A DNA stretch of 47,666 bases from Chloroflexota bacterium (GTDB taxonomy: Bacteria > Chloroflexota > Limnocylindria > Limnocylindrales > CSP1-4). The stretch is taken from the NCBI GenBank assembly GCA_017881915.1, contig JADGQK010000014.1:1-47666 (forward strand), read 5' to 3'. Both the position numbers and the translations under genes were made by a program. Position 1 is the first letter of the stretch; each line of letters begins with the position of its first letter. Shown one piece after another: positions 14,878 to 21,969 of the stretch. The notes below the pieces were generated by a model. That model was given only the letters and a program-made list of their open reading frames with translations, made no database searches and was not told the origin of the DNA.

Positions 14878-16476
14878 ATGAACGGGCGTGCCCGAACGGT
14901 CCTGCTGCTGGTCCTGGGGATCGGCGTCTTCCTGACCGGGCTCGAGCTGATGATCACGGCGGTTGCCCTGCCCTCGATCGTGACGGGCCTGGCCGATTGG
15001 ACCCAGCTCAGGACAGCCTCGTGGGTAGTCAACGGGTACCTGTTGGTCTACGTCGGGACGATGCCCCTGGCCGGGCGCCTGGCGGACCTGTGGGGCGGCC
15101 GGCGCCTGCTCCTCGTGGGCCTGGCGGCGTTCACGATCGGCTCGGCCCTTGCCGGGGCGAGCCAGGAGCTCGGCCAGCTGATCGCCGCCCGGCTGGTCCA
15201 GGCATTCGGCGGCGGGATCGTGGTGCCGGTCGCCACGGCCGCCGCAGCGCACCTGTACGGCAGCGCCGCCCGTCCGCGTGCCCTGGGGGTGATCGGGGCA
15301 CTGACCTTCCTGGGCATGGCCGCCGGGCCGTTTGCCGGCGCCGCGATCCTTGGCTCGCTCCATCCGGTCACGGTCCTGGCGGGCCAGGGGATCACGAGCG
15401 GCCCGTTCCTCGCCCTGTTCGCGCCGGCGTGGCGCTGGGTCTTCTACCTGAACGTGCCGATCGGGATGGCCGCCCTCGTCCTGGCCTGGGCGGCGACCGG
15501 CGATTGGGACACGCCCCGCCGGTCGACCCGGGTCGACGTGTCCGGCGGAATTGCCTTCACGGCCGGCCTGGCCGCCCTGCTCGTGGGCCTGACGCTCCTC
15601 GGCAGTGGGCTGCTGGCGGCGCCGATCATCCTGATCGTGCTGGGCCTGGCCGGCCTCGTCGGGGCCGTGCTGCTCGGCCGGCGACAGTCCGACCCATTCC
15701 TCGACATGCGCCTCTTCCGCGACCGGGTGTTCGCCTCGGCCGCGATCGTCTCGCTGCTGACGGGCTACGCGTTCGCCACGGCGATCATCGGCGGGGCCGT
15801 GTTCGTCGACCGGGTGCTGTACGGCGGCCCGGCCGACCAGCAGGCCGCCCTTGGATCACTGGCCGCCGCGACCGCGTTCGGTGCCCTCGCCTCGGGCTTC
15901 ATCGTCCGGGTGCTATCGCTCCGGATCGTCACCCTGGTCGGGCTCCTGCTCGGGGCCGGCGCGCTCATGGTGATGTCGGCCTGGTCCCCCACGACTCCAT
16001 TGTGGGCGGTGGCCGTGGCGATGGCGACCTTCGGGGTGGGCTTCGGCCTGACCGTGACGCCGCGTTCGACGGCGGCCGTGGAGCGCGCCGGCGTGGCTGC
16101 GTTCGGGATCGCCTCTGCGACCGTTACGGTGGCCCGGATGATCGGGATGGCAGTCGGGCTGGCTGTGCTGACCGCGTATGGCTCGACCACGATCGACCGG
16201 CTCCACGACCAGATCTACAACACCCCGGGGGGCTACCTCCAGTACGTCCCGGCGGTGCTCCAGGCACGGGACTTGCACGACCCGCTCGTCGTCGGGGCAC
16301 TCGAGACCTGGGCCGCGGGCGAGGCCGCCAAGATCATGGTGGTCCTGTTCATCGTGGCGGCCGCCCTGATGCTCGTCGCGATCCCAGCCGGCCTGACGCT
16401 CGTCGCGAGCGCTACTGGCAGAAGACTGGGTTCGCCTTTGGATGCGCTGCCGCAGGGTCTGCCGGACTCGAACTGA
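14878..16476 (+). CDS. MFS exporter, DHA2 (EmrB/QacA) family, 14 helices
   Basis: 532 residues with 13-14 hydrophobic helices. The first helix contains LTGLELMITAVALPSIV, matching the DHA2 motif LD-T-VNVALP in position but with Glu where the family has Asp. Motif A is present as GRLADLWGGRRLLLVG after helix 2, and a helix-5 segment reads LTFLGMAAGPFAGAAILG. These carriers expel drugs, dyes or metabolites using the proton gradient. A loop between helices 5 and 6 (about 160-185) is longer than usual, and a second one (about 450-480) lies before the last helix. Translation looks leaderless. The last 65 bases overlap the convergent sortase-like gene. Confidence 0.92.
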   Translation: MNGRARTVLLLVLGIGVFLTGLELMITAVALPSIVTGLADWTQLRTASWVVNGYLLVYVGTMPLAGRLADLWGGRRLLLVGLAAFTIGSALAGASQELGQLIAARLVQAFGGGIVVPVATAAAAHLYGSAARPRALGVIGALTFLGMAAGPFAGAAILGSLHPVTVLAGQGITSGPFLALFAPAWRWVFYLNVPIGMAALVLAWAATGDWDTPRRSTRVDVSGGIAFTAGLAALLVGLTLLGSGLLAAPIILIVLGLAGLVGAVLLGRRQSDPFLDMRLFRDRVFASAAIVSLLTGYAFATAIIGGAVFVDRVLYGGPADQQAALGSLAAATAFGALASGFIVRVLSLRIVTLVGLLLGAGALMVMSAWSPTTPLWAVAVAMATFGVGFGLTVTPRSTAAVERAGVAAFGIASATVTVARMIGMAVGLAVLTAYGSTTIDRLHDQIYNTPGGYLQYVPAVLQARDLHDPLVVGALETWAAGEAAKIMVVLFIVAAALMLVAIPAGLTLVASATGRRLGSPLDALPQGLPDSN

Positions 16477-17101
16477 GCGGCTTGGCGATCACCTGGACCT
16501 TGGGGCCCAGCTTGAAAGGTCCTTCCGATGTCTGCAGCCAGAGCGTCTCGTCGGTCGTGGCGTAGGCCGAGTCGAGATCCGTGATGTGGCGGCGGACGGC
16601 GACGACCTCGTACAGGAACTCCATGTTGTCGCTGGTGTAGACCTGGATCAGCAGCCCGATCATCGACTTGCCGTTGTTCGTCTGCGAGGCCGTCAGGATC
16701 GGCAGGAACATGCCGGTCCGGGCATGGGCGTAGAGGTAGGTCGCGCCGCCCTGGCCCGGCTGGTGGAGCTGCTTGATGTACATCGCGACGTTGCATGGCG
16801 GGAACGAGTCGGCCGCGCCGGGCTGGAGGATCACCGGCAGGTCGATGCCCAGGGCTGGAACCACGACCCTGGTGGCGACGCGGGTGACGGCCACGCCGGA
16901 ACCGCTCGGGGCGGCTGTCGGCGGGAGCTCGAAGGTCTGCAGCCCGATCGGGCCGGCCGATGTGCTGGGGCTGGCCGAGCTCGGCGGGACCGCTGCCACG
17001 GGTTGGGTATAGGTCAGCAGGCCGGCCGCCACGAGGACGACTCCAATGGCGGTCAGCAGCGCGGAGGCGATCCGCTGTCGGAGCGTGGCGTAGGTCTCCA
17101 T
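16412..17101 (-). CDS. Sortase-fold exported protein lacking the canonical catalytic Cys
   Basis: 229 residues. An N-terminal membrane anchor (about 12-31) and a Ser/Pro-rich spacer (35-68) are followed by a sortase-like beta barrel (75-208). The catalytic His is recognisable in YLYAHARTGMFLPIL (His126). The strand that should carry T-L-x-T-C reads LWLQTSEGPF, with Ser192 (codon TCG) at the Cys position, and the usual Arg is Lys201 in GPKVQVIAKPL. Two other cysteines exist, Cys103 (SFPPCNVA) and Cys228 near the end. Sortases attach proteins to the cell wall; this one may be inactive, Ser-dependent, or use Cys103. The start ATG at 17101 has TAGGAT nine bases upstream, consistent with a nearly leaderless transcript. 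Confidence 0.78.
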   Translation of the reverse strand: METYATLRQRIASALLTAIGVVLVAAGLLTYTQPVAAVPPSSASPSTSAGPIGLQTFELPPTAAPSGSGVAVTRVATRVVVPALGIDLPVILQPGAADSFPPCNVAMYIKQLHQPGQGGATYLYAHARTGMFLPILTASQTNNGKSMIGLLIQVYTSDNMEFLYEVVAVRRHITDLDSAYATTDETLWLQTSEGPFKLGPKVQVIAKPLSSSPADPAAAHPKANPVFCQ

Positions 17102-17110
17102 CGACGGCCG

Positions 17111-17116
17111 ATCCTA
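17111..17116 (-). promoter_or_regulatory. -10 element for the sortase-like gene
   Basis: TAGGAT on the minus strand (17116-17111) ends nine bases before the ATG at 17101. It is the same hexamer as in the ArsR-operon promoter. The gap to the divergent Ser/Pro-rich gene is only 68 bases and must hold both promoters. Confidence 0.45.
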
Positions 17117-17156
17117 GCGCGGAACGAGATGGCCCGCTGCCGGCCCCTGGTACTGG

Positions 17157-17162
17157 TACGCT
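17157..17162 (+). promoter_or_regulatory. -10 element for the Ser/Pro-rich protein gene
   Basis: TACGCT ends seven bases before the ATG at 17170 and no SD sequence is present, again pointing to a leaderless message. Confidence 0.4.
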
Positions 17163-17169
17163 CCGCGCG

Positions 17170-17535
17170 ATGTCGACCCGGATCCTCGTCACGATCGCCC
17201 TCCTGGCCGGACTGTTCACGGGGCTCGTCGGGTTCGTCCTGATCGTCGCCCTGGCGCCGGTCCAGAGTCACGCCGCGGCAACGCCGGCCCTGCCGACCCT
17301 GGTTCCCTCGCCCAGCCCCAGCCCCTCGCCCAGCCCCAGCCCCTCGCCCAGCCCGAGCCCAAGCCTCGGACCGGGTTCGTCCGCCGTGCCGTCGGTCCAG
17401 CCCACGCCACCGGCGGCCACGCCGACTCCGGCCCGGACGTCCAGCCCAACGCCCACGAGCCGACCGTCCCCATCGCCGAGCCTCTCACCGAGCCCAAGTT
17501 CGAGCCGATCGCCGGGTCCCAGCCGCAGCCCGTGA
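17170..17535 (+). CDS. Exported Ser/Pro-rich low-complexity protein
   Basis: 121 residues. Residues 1-30 are a signal peptide or anchor (MSTRILVTIALLAGLFTGLV and on), with a possible Ala-Ala cleavage region at 34-37. The rest is almost only Ser, Pro, Thr and Ala, including an uninterrupted Pro-Ser alternation encoded by three 18-base tandem repeats. No folded domain and no LPxTG motif are visible. Such sequences act as flexible, often O-mannosylated, cell-surface stalks; the PMT-type gene in the same window makes that plausible but is not proof. Its stop overlaps the otsB start (GTGA), so the two are translated together. It is divergent from the sortase-like gene. Confidence 0.72.
   Translation: MSTRILVTIALLAGLFTGLVGFVLIVALAPVQSHAAATPALPTLVPSPSPSPSPSPSPSPSPSPSLGPGSSAVPSVQPTPPAATPTPARTSSPTPTSRPSPSPSLSPSPSSSRSPGPSRSP
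17305..17358 (+). repeat. Three 18-base tandem repeats
   Basis: CCCTCGCCCAGCCCCAGC occurs at 17305-17322 and 17323-17340, and with one change (C to G) at 17341-17358. The frame encodes Pro-Ser alternation in the exported protein. Copy number could vary by slippage. Confidence 0.9.
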
Positions 17536-18377
17536 TCCGGTTCGGCGCCCTGGCGGCGCGGGTCGCCGAGCCGGCCGGCCGAATCCTCCTCCTCACGGAC
17601 TTCGACGGGACGATCGCCGAGATCGACCCGGATCCGATGGGCGCCCGGATCGAGCCCGGGGCGCGGCGGGCTCTTCGCCGGTTGGCTCGCTTCGCGGAGG
17701 CATACCCGGAACGGTTGGCGATCGCCGTGCTGACCGGGCGTGCGGTCTCTGACGTGGCGGCGCGCGTCCGGGTCGGCGGCATGCGCTACCTGGGCAACCA
17801 CGGCCTGGAAGCGGGTTGGTTGCCTCGGCGGGGTCGCGTGGATCGCCTCGCCGTCGCCGGCTCGACCAGGGATCCAGACGGACCGGCGGCGCGCCTGGGC
17901 CGGTCGGTCGCTTCCGAGCTTCGCCATCCCGGCTGGCTGTTCATCGAGCCGAAGGGGCCGTCTGTTGCCCTGCATTACCGCCAGGCGCCCGACCCCCGCG
18001 AGGCTGGCCGGCTGCTCGGCAGCGCGGTCGACCGCGCGCTGGCGGGCGAGGTCGACCTTGAGCGCTTCGACGGTCGGATGATCGTCGAGCTCCGACCGGC
18101 CGGAGCAGGCGGCAAGGGTGCCGCGATTGCGCGGCTCCTGACCGAGCTGCGGCCCTCTTCCGTGCTCGCCCTCGGCGACGACCGCAGCGATGTTGAAGGG
18201 TTTCGGGTACTTCACGCGGAGCGGACCGCCGGCCGCCTGGCGGCGCTCACCGTCGGCGTTCACGACCGCCAGGAGACCCCGCCCGAGCTCCTCGAAATAG
18301 CCGACTTGATGCTGCCCGAGCCGCGCCATGCGGGCCGGCTCCTGTCGGCCCTGGCCACGGTGCTTGAGGAGGGCTAG
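17532..18377 (+). CDS. otsB: Trehalose-6-phosphate phosphatase
   Basis: 281 residues, HAD-superfamily type IIB. Motif I is DFDGTIAE (Asp23 nucleophile, Asp25 acid/base), motif II is AVLTGRAV near residue 70, GNHGLE near 97 is the OtsB-specific loop, Lys in GGKGAA near 198 is motif III, and GDDRSD near 215 is motif IV. It removes phosphate from trehalose 6-phosphate to give trehalose. No OtsA synthase is next to it in this window. The GTG start at 17532 overlaps the stop of the Ser/Pro-rich gene by four bases. Other HAD-IIB sugar phosphatases, such as mannosylglycerate phosphatase, are less likely given the GNHG loop. Confidence 0.9.
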   Translation: MIRFGALAARVAEPAGRILLLTDFDGTIAEIDPDPMGARIEPGARRALRRLARFAEAYPERLAIAVLTGRAVSDVAARVRVGGMRYLGNHGLEAGWLPRRGRVDRLAVAGSTRDPDGPAARLGRSVASELRHPGWLFIEPKGPSVALHYRQAPDPREAGRLLGSAVDRALAGEVDLERFDGRMIVELRPAGAGGKGAAIARLLTELRPSSVLALGDDRSDVEGFRVLHAERTAGRLAALTVGVHDRQETPPELLEIADLMLPEPRHAGRLLSALATVLEEG

Positions 18378-18589
18378 GCGTCCAGCGCTGCGCGAGCCTC
18401 CCTGATCAACTCGCTGACCATTGGCTGGGCGAGCTCTCGATCCACCAGGGCTCGCACCCGCGGGTCTGAGCTGCCCACGAGCGCGGCCTGGGATCGACCG
18501 ATTCGGCCCAGTTCAGGCGGCCGATTGAGTGGTTTGGCGGTCTTGCGCCAATGCTTGTGCGCAGGATGCTCATGCAGCGAGCGCGACAA
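18374..18589 (-). pseudogene. Small open frame, possible gene remnant
   Basis: 71 codons from a TTG with no ribosome site. The second half (residues 28-71, ending SELIREARAALDA) looks protein-like, but third-position GC is lower than in the neighbouring genes. A different frame just upstream (18590-18660, ending RLHALSLVALAA) also looks briefly protein-like and runs out where this one starts, which would fit a frameshifted remnant. It overlaps the otsB stop by four bases in convergent orientation. Family not recognised; it could also be noise. Confidence 0.3.
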
Positions 18590-18929
18590 GACTCAGGGCA
18601 TGCAGACGGCCGCCGGAGAAGCCGATCACGAGCTTGGGCCTGGGCATTCTTCGTGCATGTGCGCGCTGTGCGTGAGGAGAGTCGTTACGGCTCGTTGAAC
18701 CGCAGAAACGGTGGGTGAGGTGCGGGGCTCGCGCGTGAATCGTGCGTACGGGCTGGTCGATCTGCTGGAAGCGCGGCCGGCAGGGGCGTCGGCGGTGCCC
18801 AAAGGGTCGGCCGTGCACAGGCAGCGACCATGCACCGAGAATCAATTGGCGTGAGGGCCCAAATCCGGCGAAGGCCGGGTCGGCGCGTTACCGAAAACGA
18901 GGCCGCGGGCCGGGCACGCGCGACGACCC
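18590..18929. other. Non-coding gap downstream of nuoN
   Basis: No supported gene. The only notable structure is on the minus strand just after the nuoN stop, where GGCC-CGC-GGCC is followed by TCGTTTT (around 18890-18912). That is a weak, short-stem terminator candidate for the nuo transcript. No tRNA or conserved RNA was recognised. Confidence 0.5.
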
Positions 18930-20402
18930 CTACAGCGTCAGGGCCCGCGCCGCGTTGCCGACGATCGGCAGGAGGAGCCCCGGGACCAGCCCCAGGACCA
19001 TTGTCAAGACTGCTGCGACGATCAGGCCCAACCGCATCAGCCGCCCCAGGAAGATCGGGGCCGGCTCGCCGCGGGGCTCGCGCATGAACATGTAGACGAC
19101 GACGCGCAGGTAGTAGAAGGCCGCGGCCGCCGCGTTGAGCACAGCGATCACGGCCAGGATTCCGGCCGGTCCGCCGGCCTGGACGGCGGCCAGGATGATG
19201 TAGGCCTTGGCGAAGAAGCCGGCGGTCGGCGGGATCCCGGTCAGTGACAGCAGGAAGAGGGTCATCAGGATCGCCAGGAACGGCTCGCGCCGGCCCAGCC
19301 CCGCGAACGACTCAAGCTGGCTCGAGATTCCCGTCCGGCGCTGCAGGGCGGCGATGACGGCAAAGGCCCCCAGGTTCATGGCGGCATAGGCGGCGCCGTA
19401 GTAGAGCAGGCCTTCGAGGCCCTCGATCCGGGAGTTCGGGCTCGACCAGGCGGCCAGCCCGATGAGCATGTAGCCGGTGTGGGCGATCGACGAGTAGGCG
19501 AGCATCCGCTTGACGCTGTCCTGGGTCAGGGCCACGAGGTTGCCCAGGGTCATCGTTGCGGCGGCCAGGAGCACGATGATGATGTCCCAGTCGGCACTCA
19601 GCGGCCCGAGGGCGCCCACGAACAGGCGCAGGATCAGGGCGAAAGCGCCCACCTTGGGCACGACCGACAGGTAGCCGGTCACCGGCGTTGGCGAGCCCTG
19701 GTAGGCGTCCGGCGTCCAGTAGTGGAAGGGCACCGCGGCAATCTTGAAGGCGACCCCGGTCGTCAGGAAGGCCAGGCCCATCGCCAGGCCGGGGGTCAGC
19801 GGCGTCGAGCCGGCGACGATTGCCCTGAGCGCGGTCGCCACCCCGTCGATCCGGGTCGTCCCGGTCAGGCCCCACACGAAGGCCAGTCCGAACAGGAAGA
19901 TCGCCGAGCTGAACGAGCCGAGCAGGAAGTACTTGATGGCGCCCTCGGTCGAGAGCGCGTCGCGCTTGGCGAAGCCGGCCAGGAGGTAGCCCGGCAGGAC
20001 CATCAGCTCGAGGCCCAGGAACAGGATCAGGAGGTCACCCGAGGCCGAGATGAGCAGCACCCCGCTCAGCGCGAAGATGAGCACCGCGGCGAACTCGGGC
20101 AGGGGCAGGTCGCGGGCGGCGAGGTAGTCCGGGGCGAACATCAGGGTCAGGGCGATGACCGCCACGAACAGGAGATCGAGGTAGGTCGTCAGGTCATCGA
20201 CCCGGTAGGCGCCCGCGAACGCGGTTGCCGGGTGGGCACCGACGGCGATCACCAGGCCGGCCACCACGGCCAGCCCGACGAACGACACGATCAACGCCGG
20301 GACGCGCCGGCCCGGCAGCACGATGTCGGTGACGATCACCAGGCCGGCGACGAGGATCGCCGCGGCGAGTGGCGCGATGGTGGCGAGGTCGGCCCAGCTC
20401 AT
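18930..20402 (-). CDS. nuoN: NADH-quinone oxidoreductase subunit N
   Basis: 490 residues, about 14 membrane helices; an antiporter-like proton channel subunit of complex I. The family core is intact: FLGLELMVLPGYLLAGF (Glu on TM5), AIKYFLLGSFSSAIFLFG, FKIAAVPFHYWTPDAYQGSP (Lys and His of TM7-8 region), RMLAYSSIAHTGYMLIG and SLTGIPPTAGFFAKAYI. Length is normal for NuoN. It starts 19 bases after the nuoM stop and is the last gene of the nuo operon. Together with NuoL and NuoM it couples quinone reduction to proton or sodium pumping. Confidence 0.97.
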   Translation of the reverse strand: MSWADLATIAPLAAAILVAGLVIVTDIVLPGRRVPALIVSFVGLAVVAGLVIAVGAHPATAFAGAYRVDDLTTYLDLLFVAVIALTLMFAPDYLAARDLPLPEFAAVLIFALSGVLLISASGDLLILFLGLELMVLPGYLLAGFAKRDALSTEGAIKYFLLGSFSSAIFLFGLAFVWGLTGTTRIDGVATALRAIVAGSTPLTPGLAMGLAFLTTGVAFKIAAVPFHYWTPDAYQGSPTPVTGYLSVVPKVGAFALILRLFVGALGPLSADWDIIIVLLAAATMTLGNLVALTQDSVKRMLAYSSIAHTGYMLIGLAAWSSPNSRIEGLEGLLYYGAAYAAMNLGAFAVIAALQRRTGISSQLESFAGLGRREPFLAILMTLFLLSLTGIPPTAGFFAKAYIILAAVQAGGPAGILAVIAVLNAAAAAFYYLRVVVYMFMREPRGEPAPIFLGRLMRLGLIVAAVLTMVLGLVPGLLLPIVGNAARALTL

Positions 20403-20421
20403 CGTCTCGGTGGTCGCTCCG

Positions 20422-21969
20422 CTACTGCCAGAAGAAGACGCGAATGGCGGACACGCCGTTCAGCTCGGTCAGGACCGTCGTCACGGTCCCCTGGACCATG
20501 TGCAGGAGCAGGCCCGGGAAGAGCCCGAACACGACGATCAGGGCGGCCAGCGGCACCACGGTCAGCATCTCGATCGGGCTGATGTCGGTCAGGTGGTTGC
20601 CCAGGCCGCGCAGGAAGTCGGACAACTCGCCGGTGAAGATCCGCTGGAACATGTACAGCAGGTAGCCGGCGGCCAGGATCATGCACGAAGTGGCGATCGC
20701 CGCCACCCACGGGTTGTAGGCAAATGAGCCGAGCAGGACCAGGAACTCGCCGACGAAGCCGGACAGGCCGGGCAGGCCCACGCTGGCGAAGACGAAGAAG
20801 CCGAAGGCGGCGCTATAGACCGGCGCCCGACTGGCCAGGCCGCCGAACTTGGCGATCGTCCGGTCGTGGGTTCGCTCGTACATCACCCCCACGAGCAGGA
20901 ACAGCCCGCCCGTGATCAGCCCGTGGTTGATCATCTGCAGGATCGCGCCCTGCAGCCCCTGCTCCTGGAAGATGAAGATGCCCAGGGTCACGAAGCCCAT
21001 GTGGGTGACCGATGAATAGGCGATCAGCTTCTTCCAGTCGGGCTGCACGAGGGCCACGATCGCGCCGTAGATGATCGCGATCAGGCTGAGCACGATGATC
21101 AGCGGCCCGAACGTTCGGGCGGCCGCCGGGAAGATCGGCAGGGCGAAGCGGATGAAGCCGTAGGCGCCCAGCTTGAGCAGGATCGCCGCCAGCATGACCG
21201 AGCCGGCCGTGGGCGCCTCGACATGGGCGTCCGGTAGCCAGGTATGGAACGGGAACATCGGGACCTTGATCGCGAACGCCAGGAAGAACGCCAGGAAGGC
21301 GAAGACCTGGAGGTTGCCGGCGAAGCCGCTCGTGGCGGCGAACCCGCGCAGGGTCACGAAGTCGAAGGCGCCCACCCACGAACCGGTGGCGCCCTGGAAG
21401 CTGAACGCCGTGGCCAGGATCGCCACCAGCATCAGGAGCGAGCCGACCAGCGTATACAGCACGAACTTGATCGTCGCGTAGATCCGGTTCGAGCCGCCCC
21501 AGATCCCGATGACCAGGTACATCGGGACGAGCACGACTTCCCAGAAGATGTAGAAGAGGAAGAGATCGAGGGCCACGAATACACCGATCAGCCCGACCTC
21601 GAGGATGAGGAACGAGATCATGTATTCCTTGAGCCGTTCCTTGATCGGTCGGAACGAGGCCAGGATGCTGATCCAGCTGAGGGTCGTGGTCAGGACCACC
21701 AGCAGCGCCGACAGGCCGTCGATGCCGACCTTGTACTGGATCCCGAAGACAGGGATCCAGTCGTGGACCTCCTGGTACTGGAAGTTCGGGTTGGTCGGAT
21801 TGAAGCCGACCAGCAGGAGCAGTGACAATCCGAACGAGACAAGGGCGAAGACCAGCGCCGTGACCCGGATCGCCCCCGGCTGGTTCCTTGGCAGGAACGC
21901 GATCACCACTGCCCCGACCAGGGGCACGAAGGTGATCAGGCTGATCAGGGGCAGATCGGCGATGTTCAT
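20422..21969 (-). CDS. nuoM: NADH-quinone oxidoreductase subunit M
   Basis: 515 residues, 14 membrane helices. Diagnostic segments: FYIFWEVVLVPMYLVIGIWG (TM5 Glu), AIKVPMFPFHTWLPDAHVEA (TM7 Lys), KKLIAYSSVTHMGFVTLGIF and GLPGLSGFVGEFLVLLGSF. The start ATG at 21969 overlaps the nuoL stop (ATGA), which ties the translation of the two channel subunits together. The longer upstream frame is a shadow of nuoL. All charged residues thought to form the proton path appear to be kept, so this arm looks functional. Confidence 0.97.
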   Translation of the reverse strand: MNIADLPLISLITFVPLVGAVVIAFLPRNQPGAIRVTALVFALVSFGLSLLLLVGFNPTNPNFQYQEVHDWIPVFGIQYKVGIDGLSALLVVLTTTLSWISILASFRPIKERLKEYMISFLILEVGLIGVFVALDLFLFYIFWEVVLVPMYLVIGIWGGSNRIYATIKFVLYTLVGSLLMLVAILATAFSFQGATGSWVGAFDFVTLRGFAATSGFAGNLQVFAFLAFFLAFAIKVPMFPFHTWLPDAHVEAPTAGSVMLAAILLKLGAYGFIRFALPIFPAAARTFGPLIIVLSLIAIIYGAIVALVQPDWKKLIAYSSVTHMGFVTLGIFIFQEQGLQGAILQMINHGLITGGLFLLVGVMYERTHDRTIAKFGGLASRAPVYSAAFGFFVFASVGLPGLSGFVGEFLVLLGSFAYNPWVAAIATSCMILAAGYLLYMFQRIFTGELSDFLRGLGNHLTDISPIEMLTVVPLAALIVVFGLFPGLLLHMVQGTVTTVLTELNGVSAIRVFFWQ

